From positions 1 through 36,309 of the forward strand of contig CAJUDQ010000035.1 of the NCBI GenBank assembly GCA_910585215.1: DNA of 36,309 nucleotides, in the 5' to 3' direction. Numbering within the stretch: position 1 is the stretch's first letter; each line of letters opens with the position of its first letter. This document shows positions 14,891 to 23,728 of this stretch, one piece after another. Made by a program: the position numbers and the translations under genes. This stretch comes from an uncultured Lachnospiraceae bacterium. GTDB taxonomy: Bacteria > Bacillota > Clostridia > Lachnospirales > Lachnospiraceae. A model generated the notes under the pieces. The model saw only the letters and a program-made list of their open reading frames with translations, was not told the origin of the DNA and made no database searches.

Positions 14891-15805
14891 TTAATTACCT
14901 ATCCTTTCAATAAAGAAGTCTTCAAATCCAATACTTTCATTTTTCAGTTCATATACGCGCACTCCTGCATTCCATAAAATACGGTTTAATTCCGAAGAAT
15001 CGTCTACTGCTGATAAAATAGAAAGTGTCTGATTTGTATTATCCGCAGAGGCCTCATCTGTATATTCTATCTGAAGAGACGGAAACGTTTTTTGGAGAAT
15101 AGATTTTGCCTTTTCTCCATTATTTACGGTAATGCGCAGCGAAGTACGGCATTTTTCCTGCAATTCTTTGGCGGTAATTTCCTCCACCAGCACTCCATTG
15201 TTTACAATTCCATAATTTGTAGCGATTTTTCCAAGCTCATCCAGCAAATGACTGGAAATAATAAATGTAACACCATGGCGGTTCAGCTCTACAATTGTAT
15301 CTCGTATTTCCTTAATTCCGGCAGGGTCAAGTCCATTAATTGGTTCGTCAAGAATTAAAAGCGCGGGATTTCCAAGCAGAGCAATGGCAATACCAAGACG
15401 CTGCCGCATACCAAGTGAAAAGGAACCTGCTTTTTTCTTTCCTGTATTTTTCAGTCCTACAAGCTCTAAAATATGTAAAATTTCTTTATCCGGCGTTTTG
15501 GCAAGCATGGAAAAGCGTTTCATATTTTCAAAAGCAGTCTCATTTTTGTAAAGCCCCGGAGATTCAATCAGAGAGCCTGTTTTTCGCCTTCCATGATTCA
15601 ATTCTTCGCTTCCAAACAGCGAGATTTTGCCGGAATTGGGAATGGTAAGACCAAGCAGTAATTTCATAAGGCTTGTTTTTCCTGCTCCGTTTTTTCCAAT
15701 CAGTCCATAGATATCGCCTTTTTTGACATGGATAGACATTTTGTTTACTGCAAGCTTTTCTCCATAACGCTTGCAAAGCTCATGTGTTTCAATAATATAA
15801 CTCAT
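14891..15805 (-). CDS. ABC exporter ATP-binding protein (BcrA-like)
   Basis: The 304-residue protein starts at ATG 15805, the codon placed behind AAAGGAG; the frame is open further upstream but without a ribosome site. Motifs: Walker A GLIGKNGAGKTSLMK near residue 40, signature FSLGMRQRLGIAIAL, Walker B LLILDEPINGLDP, and the switch histidine in ISSHLLDEL. The region after about residue 215 is the extension typical of BcrA/CcmA-like ATPases. It powers the permease encoded two bases downstream. Expression is probably repressed by the divergent TetR protein through sites overlapping its -35 box. Confidence 0.88.
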   Translation of the reverse strand: MSYIIETHELCKRYGEKLAVNKMSIHVKKGDIYGLIGKNGAGKTSLMKLLLGLTIPNSGKISLFGSEELNHGRRKTGSLIESPGLYKNETAFENMKRFSMLAKTPDKEILHILELVGLKNTGKKKAGSFSLGMRQRLGIAIALLGNPALLILDEPINGLDPAGIKEIRDTIVELNRHGVTFIISSHLLDELGKIATNYGIVNNGVLVEEITAKELQEKCRTSLRITVNNGEKAKSILQKTFPSLQIEYTDEASADNTNQTLSILSAVDDSSELNRILWNAGVRVYELKNESIGFEDFFIERIGN

Positions 15806-15903
15806 AAATGCTCCTTTCAAAATAAATATTTTCATTGCTTTGCAGATTTGTTTTAGTTGTTGATGAAACAATTCATACAATTTACGTAATTCATAAAAAA
15901 TGA

Positions 15904-15933
15904 ATTATAGACCATTCTTGACTTTTATGTGAA
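15904..15933 (-). promoter_or_regulatory. Promoter of the ABC exporter operon
   Basis: On the minus strand: TTCACA (15933-15928), an 18-base spacer, TATAAT (15909-15904). Its -35 box lies inside the first palindromic operator (15930-15945), so a bound repressor would block it. Confidence 0.65.
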
Positions 15934-15946
15934 ACAAATGTATCAT
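15918..15946 (+). promoter_or_regulatory. Promoter of the TetR regulator gene
   Basis: TTGACT (15918-15923), a 17-base spacer, TATCAT (15941-15946). It overlaps face to face with the leftward ABC promoter, and its -10 box falls inside the first operator palindrome, which predicts self-repression. Confidence 0.7.
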
Positions 15947-15969
15947 ATAAAAGTGAAACAAGTGTATCA
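15930..15969. promoter_or_regulatory. Two TetR-type operator palindromes
   Basis: TGAAACAAATGTATCA (15930-15945) and TGAAACAAGTGTATCA (15954-15969) share the palindrome TGAWACA-NN-TGTWTCA and are 24 bases apart, a little over two helical turns on the same face. The first covers the -10 of the tetR promoter and the -35 of the ABC promoter; the second covers the tetR transcription start. This is the arrangement expected for a TetR repressor controlling itself and a divergent exporter. Confidence 0.7.
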
Positions 15970-16030
15970 TATTGTTTAAAGTTTATCAATAGGGTTTTTA
16001 TGTTGAGAAACAAAGGAGGGAAATTGTATC

Positions 16031-16561
16031 ATGAATAAAAAACAGGAACTAAATGCTTTTATTAAAGACTGTATTACAACAGCATTGATAAAACAAATGG
16101 AAACACAGTCTTTGGATAAAATTTCAGTTACTGAGCTGGTAAAAACAGCAGGAGTAAGCAGGGTATCCTTTTATCGGAATTTTGAGAGCAAACAGGATGT
16201 TCTGGAAAAACATTTGATGAAACTGATTCAGGAATGGGGGAAAGAGTTTGAAGAAAAAAATGATGCAGCGTATTTCTCTGAAAGTCTATTGTTGCATTTT
16301 TATAAATATAAAGATTTTTATTTGCTGCTAAACCGTCAGGGGCTTTCTTCCCTGATTTATGAAAATATCCGTCAGGCTACTAAATTAGAGGAATCGCAGA
16401 ACAATGTGGAACGGTATTTAAAATCTTCTGTCGCAGGAGCTATTTTTGGCTGGATAGATGAATGGCTTCGACAGGGAATGAAAGAATCGCCACAGGAAAT
16501 TCAGGCAATTATAGCAATGGCAGAGCAAAAACAGCAAAAAACAGAGCAGAATCAAAATTAA
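16031..16561 (+). CDS. TetR family transcriptional regulator
   Basis: This 176-residue protein has a TetR-type helix-turn-helix at about residues 10-56 (LDKISVTELVKTAGVSRVSF then YRNFESKQDVLEKHL) and an all-helical ligand domain whose last part (VAGAIFGWIDEWLRQGMKES) matches the C-terminal segment common in TetR proteins of Firmicutes. The ribosome site is GGAGGGA. It is divergent from the BcrAB-like exporter, and paired palindromes in the shared promoter region support repression of both units, released by a compound the exporter removes. The ligand is not predictable. Confidence 0.88.
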   Translation: MNKKQELNAFIKDCITTALIKQMETQSLDKISVTELVKTAGVSRVSFYRNFESKQDVLEKHLMKLIQEWGKEFEEKNDAAYFSESLLLHFYKYKDFYLLLNRQGLSSLIYENIRQATKLEESQNNVERYLKSSVAGAIFGWIDEWLRQGMKESPQEIQAIIAMAEQKQQKTEQNQN

Positions 16562-16574
16562 GTTTGATAATACC

Positions 16575-16603
16575 TTGAAAAAAAGATATCTGTTTTGTAT
16601 ACT
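16575..16603 (+). promoter_or_regulatory. Promoter of the GH43 gene
   Basis: TTGAAA (16575-16580), a 17-base spacer, TATACT (16598-16603); transcription would begin near 16610, 28 bases before the start codon. No catabolite-control palindrome is evident immediately around it. Confidence 0.65.
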
Positions 16604-16637
16604 TGAAATAAGATAAAAGTTTACAGGAGGGCATATT

Positions 16638-18533
16638 ATGGCATATGTAATAGTGTACACCAGAACAGGTGAAGAATATTATAACAGTGGGAACAGTGAA
16701 AATTATAAGGGGCTTATCGCAAAAAACTGTGATGTATTTCATGCGATGCATTTAGCGTTAAGTTATGACGGAGTTTCTTTTACTCCTATGCGAAATAACA
16801 CAGGAATTTTATTTCCAAAAGCGGAGTTTTCAGAAGAAATTTCACAAGATTCCAAAGAAACTTTACAGACAACTCTGCAAAAAAGAATCGGAGGAATCAC
16901 AAAAACTCTGCGCGACCCTTGGGTATTTCGATATCCAGATGGAAGTTTTGGTATTTGTGCAATTAGGTGGAATCAAAATGAACCAGACCCACAAACAACA
17001 GGTTATGCAATGCTGTTTCAATCAGAAGATTTGATACGTTTTCGCGAAGCCGGTTTTTTAAAGCTTTCAGATGAAGAAATAAGACATCCTCGCTGCCAGT
17101 GGAATGTGCAAAAAAACAGCTATTATATGGAATGGGAAACTTGCCTGAAAACATACAGCGGTTATACAAAGGATTTTGGAAATATGGAAAGCGTGCAGAT
17201 ATGCAGAGAAGCTTTATTGAAAGCGGCAGAAATAGACTGCATAAAGGAGGCTGATTTTGGAAATATTCTGCAAATAAGCGAGGAAGAAGCAAAGAAAATA
17301 GAAATGTATCTTGGAGAGATTAAGAATATCAGCGTAAAAGATATGCAGATAAGCGTCCTAGCAGGACAAAAGCCGGAATTTGAAACTCTTCCAAAAGCAA
17401 TATGTCTTTATAATGACGGCTCTGTTCATGAGAAATCAGTCTGCTGGAACAAAGAGCAATTTGAAAAAATTGATTTTACAAAATCGGGAGAATATGAAAT
17501 CAGTGGGGAAATCTGCCAAAAGCATTATCCATTTCCTTTTTTAAAAGCAGGCATGTCAGACCCTTGTATCTGTCAGTATCAGGGCAAATTTTTCCTCTCT
17601 GCATCAGGGCAGAGAAGCGTCTCTTTTCGTATCAGCGATACGCTTGAGGGGCTTGCAGATGCAAAGCCAATCAATGTTTATACTATGCCTGAAACGGATA
17701 AAATACATGCAAATATGTGGGCGCAGGAAATGCACGTAATTCATGGTGTTCCCTATGTATTTACAACAGTAGGAGAAAGAGAATGGTATACAGTGAGAAG
17801 CCATATTCTCCGCTGTAATGGAAATCCTGAAAATCCTGACGACTGGGAAGTTCCGCGGTTGGTGGTCAGACCAGATGGTACAGAGCTTCAGCCGGAGGGA
17901 ATTTCGTTGGATATGACATATTTTTGTATTAATGAAATTCATTATGTGATGTGGTCAGACCGCAAATTTGCAGAGCGTTCCAAAAAACGCGTGATTGCGG
18001 ATTCAGCCGATATTTATATTGCAACAATTGACCCAGATAGACCGTGGCAGCTTACCTCCAATCCAGTATGTATTCTGCGTCCGATGTATGGGTGGGACCG
18101 TTATGAAACTGAGGTAGATGAAGGGCCATATCTGCTTCAACATGGCGAAGATTTGTTTGTAACTATCTCAGGTTCAAGTACTGGTTTGGCAGACCTTTAT
18201 TGTCTTGGACTGCTTCATGCAAAACAGGGAGACAATTTGCTATTGCCAGAGAGCTGGGATTGGTTGCCATATCCAATTTTGACAAAGGAAAGTGTCGCCG
18301 GAGAGTATGGACCTGGGCATAATAGCTTTATTAAAGACCCTGACAGCGGAGACGACCTTCTTATTTATCATGCAGTGCCACATGATGAGAATGGAAAAAC
18401 ATTAGGGCGTCATATGGGTATACGCAGGGTACACTGGGCGGCAAATGGATATCCATATCTGGAAATGACAGAGGAAAGAGATTTAAACTCTGAATTTAAA
18501 AAGGTAAATTTAAAAATTATAATACATAATTAA
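16638..18533 (+). CDS. Glycoside hydrolase family 43-like protein with central Ig-like module
   Basis: The 631-residue protein lacks a signal peptide, so it acts inside the cell. The N-terminal section (about 1-180) has propeller-like strands, including HLALSYDGVSF and LRDPWVFRYPDGSFGICAIR. Residues about 245-300 (PKAICLYNDGSVHEKSVCWN) look like a bacterial Ig-like domain. From about 300 on it is a GH43-type five-bladed propeller: MSDPCICQYQGKFFLSASGQ (probable general base Asp), VDEGPYLL near 493 (probable acid Glu) and GPGHNSF near 558. The likely activity is cleavage of arabinose-, xylose- or galactofuranose-containing oligosaccharides. GGAGGG is the ribosome site. The GH78 gene follows. 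Confidence 0.75.
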   Translation: MAYVIVYTRTGEEYYNSGNSENYKGLIAKNCDVFHAMHLALSYDGVSFTPMRNNTGILFPKAEFSEEISQDSKETLQTTLQKRIGGITKTLRDPWVFRYPDGSFGICAIRWNQNEPDPQTTGYAMLFQSEDLIRFREAGFLKLSDEEIRHPRCQWNVQKNSYYMEWETCLKTYSGYTKDFGNMESVQICREALLKAAEIDCIKEADFGNILQISEEEAKKIEMYLGEIKNISVKDMQISVLAGQKPEFETLPKAICLYNDGSVHEKSVCWNKEQFEKIDFTKSGEYEISGEICQKHYPFPFLKAGMSDPCICQYQGKFFLSASGQRSVSFRISDTLEGLADAKPINVYTMPETDKIHANMWAQEMHVIHGVPYVFTTVGEREWYTVRSHILRCNGNPENPDDWEVPRLVVRPDGTELQPEGISLDMTYFCINEIHYVMWSDRKFAERSKKRVIADSADIYIATIDPDRPWQLTSNPVCILRPMYGWDRYETEVDEGPYLLQHGEDLFVTISGSSTGLADLYCLGLLHAKQGDNLLLPESWDWLPYPILTKESVAGEYGPGHNSFIKDPDSGDDLLIYHAVPHDENGKTLGRHMGIRRVHWAANGYPYLEMTEERDLNSEFKKVNLKIIIHN

Positions 18534-18625
18534 TAAATTTAAAGATATAATACATAGAAGGATGCAAGAATTATAGAAAGGATATTAGCTGTAAGATAAA
18601 TTATCGCTTACAACATAAAATAAAA

Positions 18626-20869
18626 ATGAATGAAAAGGAATATCCCTTTCAGCCGCATTGGTATACTATACCAGAGTTTGCAGAACAACTGCCACGACAG
18701 CCTTATCATAAAGAATATGAACCCGATTCGCTTTCTGGCAGCCAGATATCAAATCTTCATATTTTAGCGAGGTCAGAGTATTTTATTTTATCAGAAGAAC
18801 ACAAAAAACAAAAATATATTTTGAGAATTACAGCAGATGATTATTATAAAGTATATGTAAATGGAAAATATATCGGTCAGGGACCTGCGCCTGCTTATCC
18901 GGAAAAATATTATTATAATACCTATGATATTACGAAAGAATTACACACTGGTAATGCTCCAAATATCATAGCAGTTCATCTTTATTATCAGGGCCTTGTC
19001 AATCGTGTATGGAACAGCGGTGAGGGAAGATTAGCACTGGCGGCAGAAATTTCGCAGGAATTACAAGAACAAAACTTACAAGGTGAACTATTATATAACG
19101 AAATATTACATAAGCAAATATTATGTACTCCTCTTGTATGGAGTTATAAAAAGTCAGAAGCTTATACAGGGGACAGAATTGGTTATGATACACAGTTTCT
19201 TGAAGATTTTGACAGTCGTTTATGGGATAAAAACTGGAATCAAATACAGATAAACGAAGAAGATAACCGTTATGAGGACTGGAAGCCTATGAAAAGAGCT
19301 GTTTGGGCAAATTATCATGTGGTGCCTCAGCCAACAAAGCAGCTTTTGGTTTATAAAAGAAGACCAGCAGTCCTAAAACAGCTGGCAGATAAGAGCTGGT
19401 TTATAGATGCCGGAGAGGAAGTAACTGGCGGTTTATATCTTCGGGCAGAGGGAAAGACTGGACAAAAAATAAAGATTTTGTTTGGAGAAGAGCTTACAGA
19501 AGAAGGAAAAGTGCGGTATGACATGAGATGCGGCTGTAAATATAAGGAAATATGGACGCTTACAGATGGGGAATGTGAGCTTGAGCCTTTTGATTACAAG
19601 GGCTTTCGTTATGCCTCACTGGAAACAGAAGATGAAGTTACATTCAAGGAAATACAGTTAATCCTCCGTCATTATCCTCTGGATGAATCTTTGTGCATCT
19701 TAAAAACTGACGATAGCTGGCTGGACAAAATTTTTCTCATGTGCAAAAATACAGTAAAATATGGAACACAAGAGGCTTATCTTGACTGTCCAACCAGAGA
19801 AAAGGGGCAGTATTTAGGAGACGCAGTGATTACAGCAAGGTCGCAGGTATGGCTTACCGGAAGTACCGAGATGCTTCGTAAATGTATCGACCAGTTTGCA
19901 CAAACCTCTATGATATGTCCTGGATTATTAGCGGTGGCTCCCGGCTCTGTCATGCAGGAAATTGCAGATTTTTCTCTTTTATGGCCAGAGCTTTTAATGA
20001 CAGATTATTTATTTACTGGCGACAAAAAATTTCTTGAACAGTATTATCCCGTCGCAGAAGGAATCTTAAATTATTTCAGGAAATATGCGGGAAAAAACGG
20101 ATTGTTGAATCAGGTAGCTGAAAAATGGAATCTGGTAGACTGGCCGGAAAATCTGAGAGATAACTATGATTTTTCACTGACACGCCCGATTGTAGATTCG
20201 GGATATCATAATGTAATAAATGCGTTATACGTGGGCGCGGTAAAAACGATTTCCCATATAGAGGAAATATTGGGGTATCCAACAAGAGACTGGACAGCGC
20301 TTCAGGATGCATACTGCGAAATGTTTTTCAGGAAGGAACTAGGCGTATTTGCAGACAGTGAAAAAAGTTATCATGCCTCGGTACATTCCAATATTTATCC
20401 ATTGTATTTTGGATTGGTTCCAGAAGAATATGTGGAAACAACGGCGGATTTTCTTGTGAAAAAAGGGTTCTGCTGCGGAGTGATGTTAAGTTATTATATG
20501 CTGAAGGCTTTAGCGCGGGCAGGAAGATATGAAGACATATATCAGCTTATTGTGAACCAAAGCGAGCATGGCTGGATAAATATGCTTCGAGAAAATGCGA
20601 CCACTTGTTTCGAGGCATGGGGAAAGGAACAGAAATGGAATACCAGTCTGTGCCACCCTTGGGCAACGGCGCCGATTAGTGTTATTATAGAAGAAATGGC
20701 AGGGATAAAGCCAGAACCAGAAGCACCTCAGGGATTTTTCTGGAATCCGCATATACCAGAGAATATAAAAACATTTGAATTAAAGGTGCCGTTTGGAAAA
20801 AAACAACTGCTTATCAGAAAAAGAGAAGGTACAAAGCCGGAGCTTGTGGATATCTCATTCTATAAATAA
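18626..20869 (+). CDS. Alpha-L-rhamnosidase, glycoside hydrolase family 78
   Basis: The 747-residue cytosolic protein (no signal peptide) has an N-terminal beta-sandwich (DYYKVYVNGKYIGQGPAPAY, about 73-95), a second sandwich around residues 250-340 (GGLYLRAEGKTGQKIKILFG), and an (alpha/alpha)6 catalytic barrel with YLDCPTREKGQYLGDA near 386, carrying the conserved acidic residues of GH78, and ATTCFEAWGKEQKWNTS then HPWATAP near 655. It would release terminal alpha-L-rhamnose from plant or bacterial glycans. The ATG at 18626 lacks a close ribosome site; a GAAAGGA lies about 45 bases upstream, before a TGTAAG-CTTACA inverted repeat, so translation may be controlled or the true start may differ. 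Confidence 0.85.
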   Translation: MNEKEYPFQPHWYTIPEFAEQLPRQPYHKEYEPDSLSGSQISNLHILARSEYFILSEEHKKQKYILRITADDYYKVYVNGKYIGQGPAPAYPEKYYYNTYDITKELHTGNAPNIIAVHLYYQGLVNRVWNSGEGRLALAAEISQELQEQNLQGELLYNEILHKQILCTPLVWSYKKSEAYTGDRIGYDTQFLEDFDSRLWDKNWNQIQINEEDNRYEDWKPMKRAVWANYHVVPQPTKQLLVYKRRPAVLKQLADKSWFIDAGEEVTGGLYLRAEGKTGQKIKILFGEELTEEGKVRYDMRCGCKYKEIWTLTDGECELEPFDYKGFRYASLETEDEVTFKEIQLILRHYPLDESLCILKTDDSWLDKIFLMCKNTVKYGTQEAYLDCPTREKGQYLGDAVITARSQVWLTGSTEMLRKCIDQFAQTSMICPGLLAVAPGSVMQEIADFSLLWPELLMTDYLFTGDKKFLEQYYPVAEGILNYFRKYAGKNGLLNQVAEKWNLVDWPENLRDNYDFSLTRPIVDSGYHNVINALYVGAVKTISHIEEILGYPTRDWTALQDAYCEMFFRKELGVFADSEKSYHASVHSNIYPLYFGLVPEEYVETTADFLVKKGFCCGVMLSYYMLKALARAGRYEDIYQLIVNQSEHGWINMLRENATTCFEAWGKEQKWNTSLCHPWATAPISVIIEEMAGIKPEPEAPQGFFWNPHIPENIKTFELKVPFGKKQLLIRKREGTKPELVDISFYK

Positions 20870-20943
20870 TAAATTTGATAAAATAGTTTTTGTTTTGGAA
20901 ATATAAGCAATACAAATTGACAGAAAGACAGAGGTGAAAAAAT

Positions 20944-22008
20944 GTGGCAAAACTCAGAAAAACATTACCAAAGAATTTTGAGGAATTATTAAATCAGGGT
21001 GATATAGATGAATTAAAGGCTGTTTTAGATAAATGCGAATTATATGCTTACAGTGGATACAGCAAAAAGACGGCATTATTTTTTCCGAATATTCCTGATG
21101 AACTGGTGCGTTATTTAACACAGGAAAAGGGAGTAAAAATTAATCATCAGGACAAATATGGAACGACAGCATTATATCATCAGGCAGAATATGGAAGTAA
21201 AAATTTGAAATTATTTATTGAGTTGGGCGCTGACATAAACGCAGTAACAGCAACCGACAAACAAACTCCTCTCCATGCAGCAGCGTACGGATATCATGCA
21301 GATGCAGTACAAACATTGATTTCGTATGGTGCAAGGATGAATGTCAAAAACTGGAAAAAAAATAATCCTCTGGAAGAAATGCTGTGTTCCTGCCCTAATA
21401 TGTATATTGAGAAGGCTGTCGAGATTGCGGAAATATTTTTAAGCAATGGAATGAAAATCAGCGATAAAATGAAAGAACAAGTCCAGCGGATTGGAAGAAA
21501 ATTTGAGTTTTACAAAGCTGATTTTAATTCTGATTATGTGGAGGAGGCGGAACAGGGATTAAATAAATTATATCAATTATTTTCAGTCCCTCCAGTGTCA
21601 CCGTTAAAGCGCCACGATGGAATTTCCAAAATTACAGTGATAAACGCTGCATGGCCAAAACAGCACAATGCTCTTTGGGAGCTTTTAGTTCCGGGAAGGG
21701 GACATGCAGATACAATACAAGGAGAAGTAATCCGTATTTCTGGAAAAGTTGCTCATGAAGTAATGGATAATGGAGGAATCAACTGGGATAATGATTATAG
21801 AAAAATGTTAAAATATCTTTTAAACTGTTTTTCGTTGGGAAATGCATTGACAAAACCGGAATTAGATGAGGCACAGCGTATGGGAAAACTGATTTCGCAT
21901 TCTGGAGAAGCAGATGATGAGCCGGAGAGATTAATGGAATTAGCTGTAAAATGGGTATCACAGAATACACAGCCAATACAGCTTGGAGAAGTGGAATATG
22001 AAAGATAA
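20944..22008 (+). CDS. Ankyrin-repeat protein
   Basis: The 354-residue protein starts with GTG 20944 behind GAGGTG; the nearby ATG is out of frame. Ankyrin repeats occupy about residues 37-136, with clear consensus turns in DKYGTTALYHQAEYGSKNLK, FIELGADINA and DKQTPLHAAAYGYHADAVQT. The C-terminal two thirds (from about 190) is a separate domain (ITVINAAWPKQHNALWELLV; GEVIRISGKVAHEVMDNGGI) that I do not recognise by name; its NGGINWDNDYRKM stretch resembles small bacterial proteins of unknown role. Ankyrin proteins bind other proteins and are frequent in toxin-immunity loci. It ends 26 bases before the LytTR regulator gene. Confidence 0.75.
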   Translation: MAKLRKTLPKNFEELLNQGDIDELKAVLDKCELYAYSGYSKKTALFFPNIPDELVRYLTQEKGVKINHQDKYGTTALYHQAEYGSKNLKLFIELGADINAVTATDKQTPLHAAAYGYHADAVQTLISYGARMNVKNWKKNNPLEEMLCSCPNMYIEKAVEIAEIFLSNGMKISDKMKEQVQRIGRKFEFYKADFNSDYVEEAEQGLNKLYQLFSVPPVSPLKRHDGISKITVINAAWPKQHNALWELLVPGRGHADTIQGEVIRISGKVAHEVMDNGGINWDNDYRKMLKYLLNCFSLGNALTKPELDEAQRMGKLISHSGEADDEPERLMELAVKWVSQNTQPIQLGEVEYER

Positions 22009-22034
22009 AAATTATTTCATTAGCGGAGATGAAA

Positions 22035-22733
22035 ATGATATATAAAATAGCGATTTGCGATGATGAAAAAATAGATACAGAATATCTTTGCCGCTTGGTA
22101 GAAAAATGGGCGGCAGATTCTAAATATACAATAAAAATCAAGCTGTTTTTATCAGCGGAGGAGTTTTTGTTTCACTACGAGGAAGATAAAACTTGGCATA
22201 TCCTACTGCTTGATATTGAAATGGGGAAAATGAACGGTGTAGAGCTTGCAAAGAAAATTCGCGCAAAAAATAAAGAAGTACAAATTATTTTTATTACGGG
22301 ATATAACGATTATATTTCTGACGGGTATGATGTGGAGGCGCTTCATTATATTTTAAAGCCTGTGCAGAAAGAAAAGCTGTATGAAGTGCTTTTCCGTGCA
22401 TGTGAACGGCTGAAAGGGAGAGAAGCAGCGCTTTTTCTCGAACTGCCTGACGGTATGGCAAGAATACCTTTCTATGAAATCCGCTATATAGAAGTCCGCG
22501 CAAATTATGTAACCGTTTATGGGGAAGAAGAAATCACAATAAAAACTACCTTATCCAGTCTGGAAAAAAAGCTTGATGGCAGTTTTTTCCGGGTCGGGCG
22601 TTCTTATATTATCAATATGGAATATATACGAAAAATTACAAAAAAAGATGTGATTTTAAAAGATGAAACAAAGGTTCCGATTTCCAGAGGATATTATGAA
22701 AAACTAAATCGCGCGTTTATCGATTACTTTTAA
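22035..22733 (+). CDS. LytTR-type response regulator
   Basis: This 232-residue AgrA/ComE-like regulator has a receiver domain at 1-120 with CDDEK (D9, D10), phosphorylation site D60 in LLLDIEMGKMNGVELAKKIR, and the conserved Lys in YILKPVQKEK. The LytTR DNA-binding domain spans about 135-232 (IRYIEVRANYVTVYGEEEIT; FFRVGRSYIINMEYIRKI). The ATG at 22035 is preferred because CGGAG lies six bases upstream; ATG 22029 overlaps that site. LytTR regulators bind paired direct repeats near promoters, often of peptide or exporter genes. The kinase gene is 66 bases downstream, followed by two ABC exporter genes, the likely targets. Confidence 0.88.
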   Translation: MIYKIAICDDEKIDTEYLCRLVEKWAADSKYTIKIKLFLSAEEFLFHYEEDKTWHILLLDIEMGKMNGVELAKKIRAKNKEVQIIFITGYNDYISDGYDVEALHYILKPVQKEKLYEVLFRACERLKGREAALFLELPDGMARIPFYEIRYIEVRANYVTVYGEEEITIKTTLSSLEKKLDGSFFRVGRSYIINMEYIRKITKKDVILKDETKVPISRGYYEKLNRAFIDYF

Positions 22734-22799
22734 TTTTGATATACAAAAAATAATTGTTTTTCACAGCTATATTGAAAGAATCATTTCAGGAGAAATAAT

Positions 22800-23462
22800 A
22801 TGTCACTTTTTTCAAAATATATCAATAAATGCATCGGCGCATACCAGCATGAATTAATAGAAACACATTATGCAGAGGTAGAAAATATGTATCGCAAAAT
22901 GCGCGGCTGGCGGCACGATTACCGCGACCATATTCAGACTATGAAAGCATATGCCGCAGCAGGAGACCTGCAGGCAATTAGTGAATATCTTGATAAACTT
23001 GACACAGACCTTTCAACGGTAGACATGGTACTAAAAACAGGAAACAAAATGACAGACGCAATTATTAACAGCAAAATTTCTCTTGCAAGGGCAAAAAATA
23101 TCAATGTAAAAGCCGATGCCCATATCCCCGTTTCGCTGACAATATCCGAAATTGATTTATGCATTATTATTGGGAACCTGTTTGACAATGCCATAGAAGC
23201 GAGCCTTGCTCTGCCGGAGGATAAGCGCATGATACGAGTATATATGGATATGAAAAACACACAGCTCTATATGTCTTTTACAAATTTTACCGCCACAGGA
23301 AAATTAAAAAAGAAAGGCAATATTTTTTGTACAAATAAAGGTATGGGACATGGTTTCGGACTTGTAAGAATCGATGATATTATAGAACGATACGGCGGAT
23401 ATTTATCCCGTAACAGCGAGGAGGGTGCTTTTACAACAGAAATTCTTCTTCCGCAGAAATAG
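22800..23462 (+). CDS. GHKL-type sensor histidine kinase lacking membrane segments
   Basis: The 220-residue protein has the SpoOB/AgrC-type dimerisation motif MRGWRHDYRDHIQTMKAYAA with probable phospho-acceptor H39, and an ATP-binding domain with the N box IIIGNLFDNAIEASLALPED and G box GMGHGFGLVRIDDIIERYGG. Usual AgrC/ComD kinases have five or six membrane helices ahead of this region; here the start follows a good AGGAGA ribosome site, and only about 35 soluble residues precede the histidine motif. It is therefore a naturally short cytosolic kinase or one that lost its sensor. It presumably phosphorylates the LytTR regulator encoded upstream. Confidence 0.85.
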   Translation: MSLFSKYINKCIGAYQHELIETHYAEVENMYRKMRGWRHDYRDHIQTMKAYAAAGDLQAISEYLDKLDTDLSTVDMVLKTGNKMTDAIINSKISLARAKNINVKADAHIPVSLTISEIDLCIIIGNLFDNAIEASLALPEDKRMIRVYMDMKNTQLYMSFTNFTATGKLKKKGNIFCTNKGMGHGFGLVRIDDIIERYGGYLSRNSEEGAFTTEILLPQK

Positions 23463-23515
23463 TCTCTCTGTTTATCCCCTGTTTTGAACAGTTCGTCCCC
23501 CAAAAATAAAACTCC

Positions 23516-23579
23516 AAAAAATTATGATATAATTGCTTAGACATTTGCAGATGCTCAAGCAATCATATCATAATTTTTT
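23516..23579. terminator. Terminator hairpin after the two-component genes
   Basis: AAAAAATTATGATATAATTGC (from 23516) pairs with GCAATCATATCATAATTTTTT (to 23579) with one mismatch, around a loop of about 20 bases containing a smaller hairpin. The A-run and T-run flanks allow ending in both directions. It separates the regulator pair from the ABC genes. Confidence 0.7.
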
Positions 23580-23677
23580 GTATCATATCATCAAGCGAAG
23601 AGTATAGACATATTTCGTTATAATATATTATCCAGTAAAAAATGATATTATAGGTATAATTGTAAAACAAGCTGGCC

Positions 23678-23697
23678 TATAACAACTTTGAGTTATA
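23678..23697. promoter_or_regulatory. Palindrome upstream of the first ABC gene
   Basis: TATAACAACTTTGAGTTATA has perfect TATAAC/GTTATA arms plus an inner AACT/AGTT pair. It lies 18 bases downstream of a TATAAT box (23655-23660) and 31 bases before the start codon, so it could act as an operator in the leader. Its core CAACTTTGAGTT is close to the core CAACTTAAAGTT found at 27470, after the second ABC gene. Confidence 0.5.
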
Positions 23698-23728
23698 ACA
23701 AAATATAATTTTCAGGAAGGTGCTAAAT

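Noticed and set aside
15930..15969. CRISPR-like or tandem repeat array from the two GTGAAACAA-TGTATCAT copies
   Set aside because: Only two copies, each palindromic and placed on promoters, which fits repressor operators and not an array.
23463..23728. Small signal-peptide gene for the agr-like system in the gap before the ABC genes
   Set aside because: I found no short frame with a ribosome site and a leader-like sequence; the gap is taken up by a terminator hairpin, a -10 box and a palindrome.
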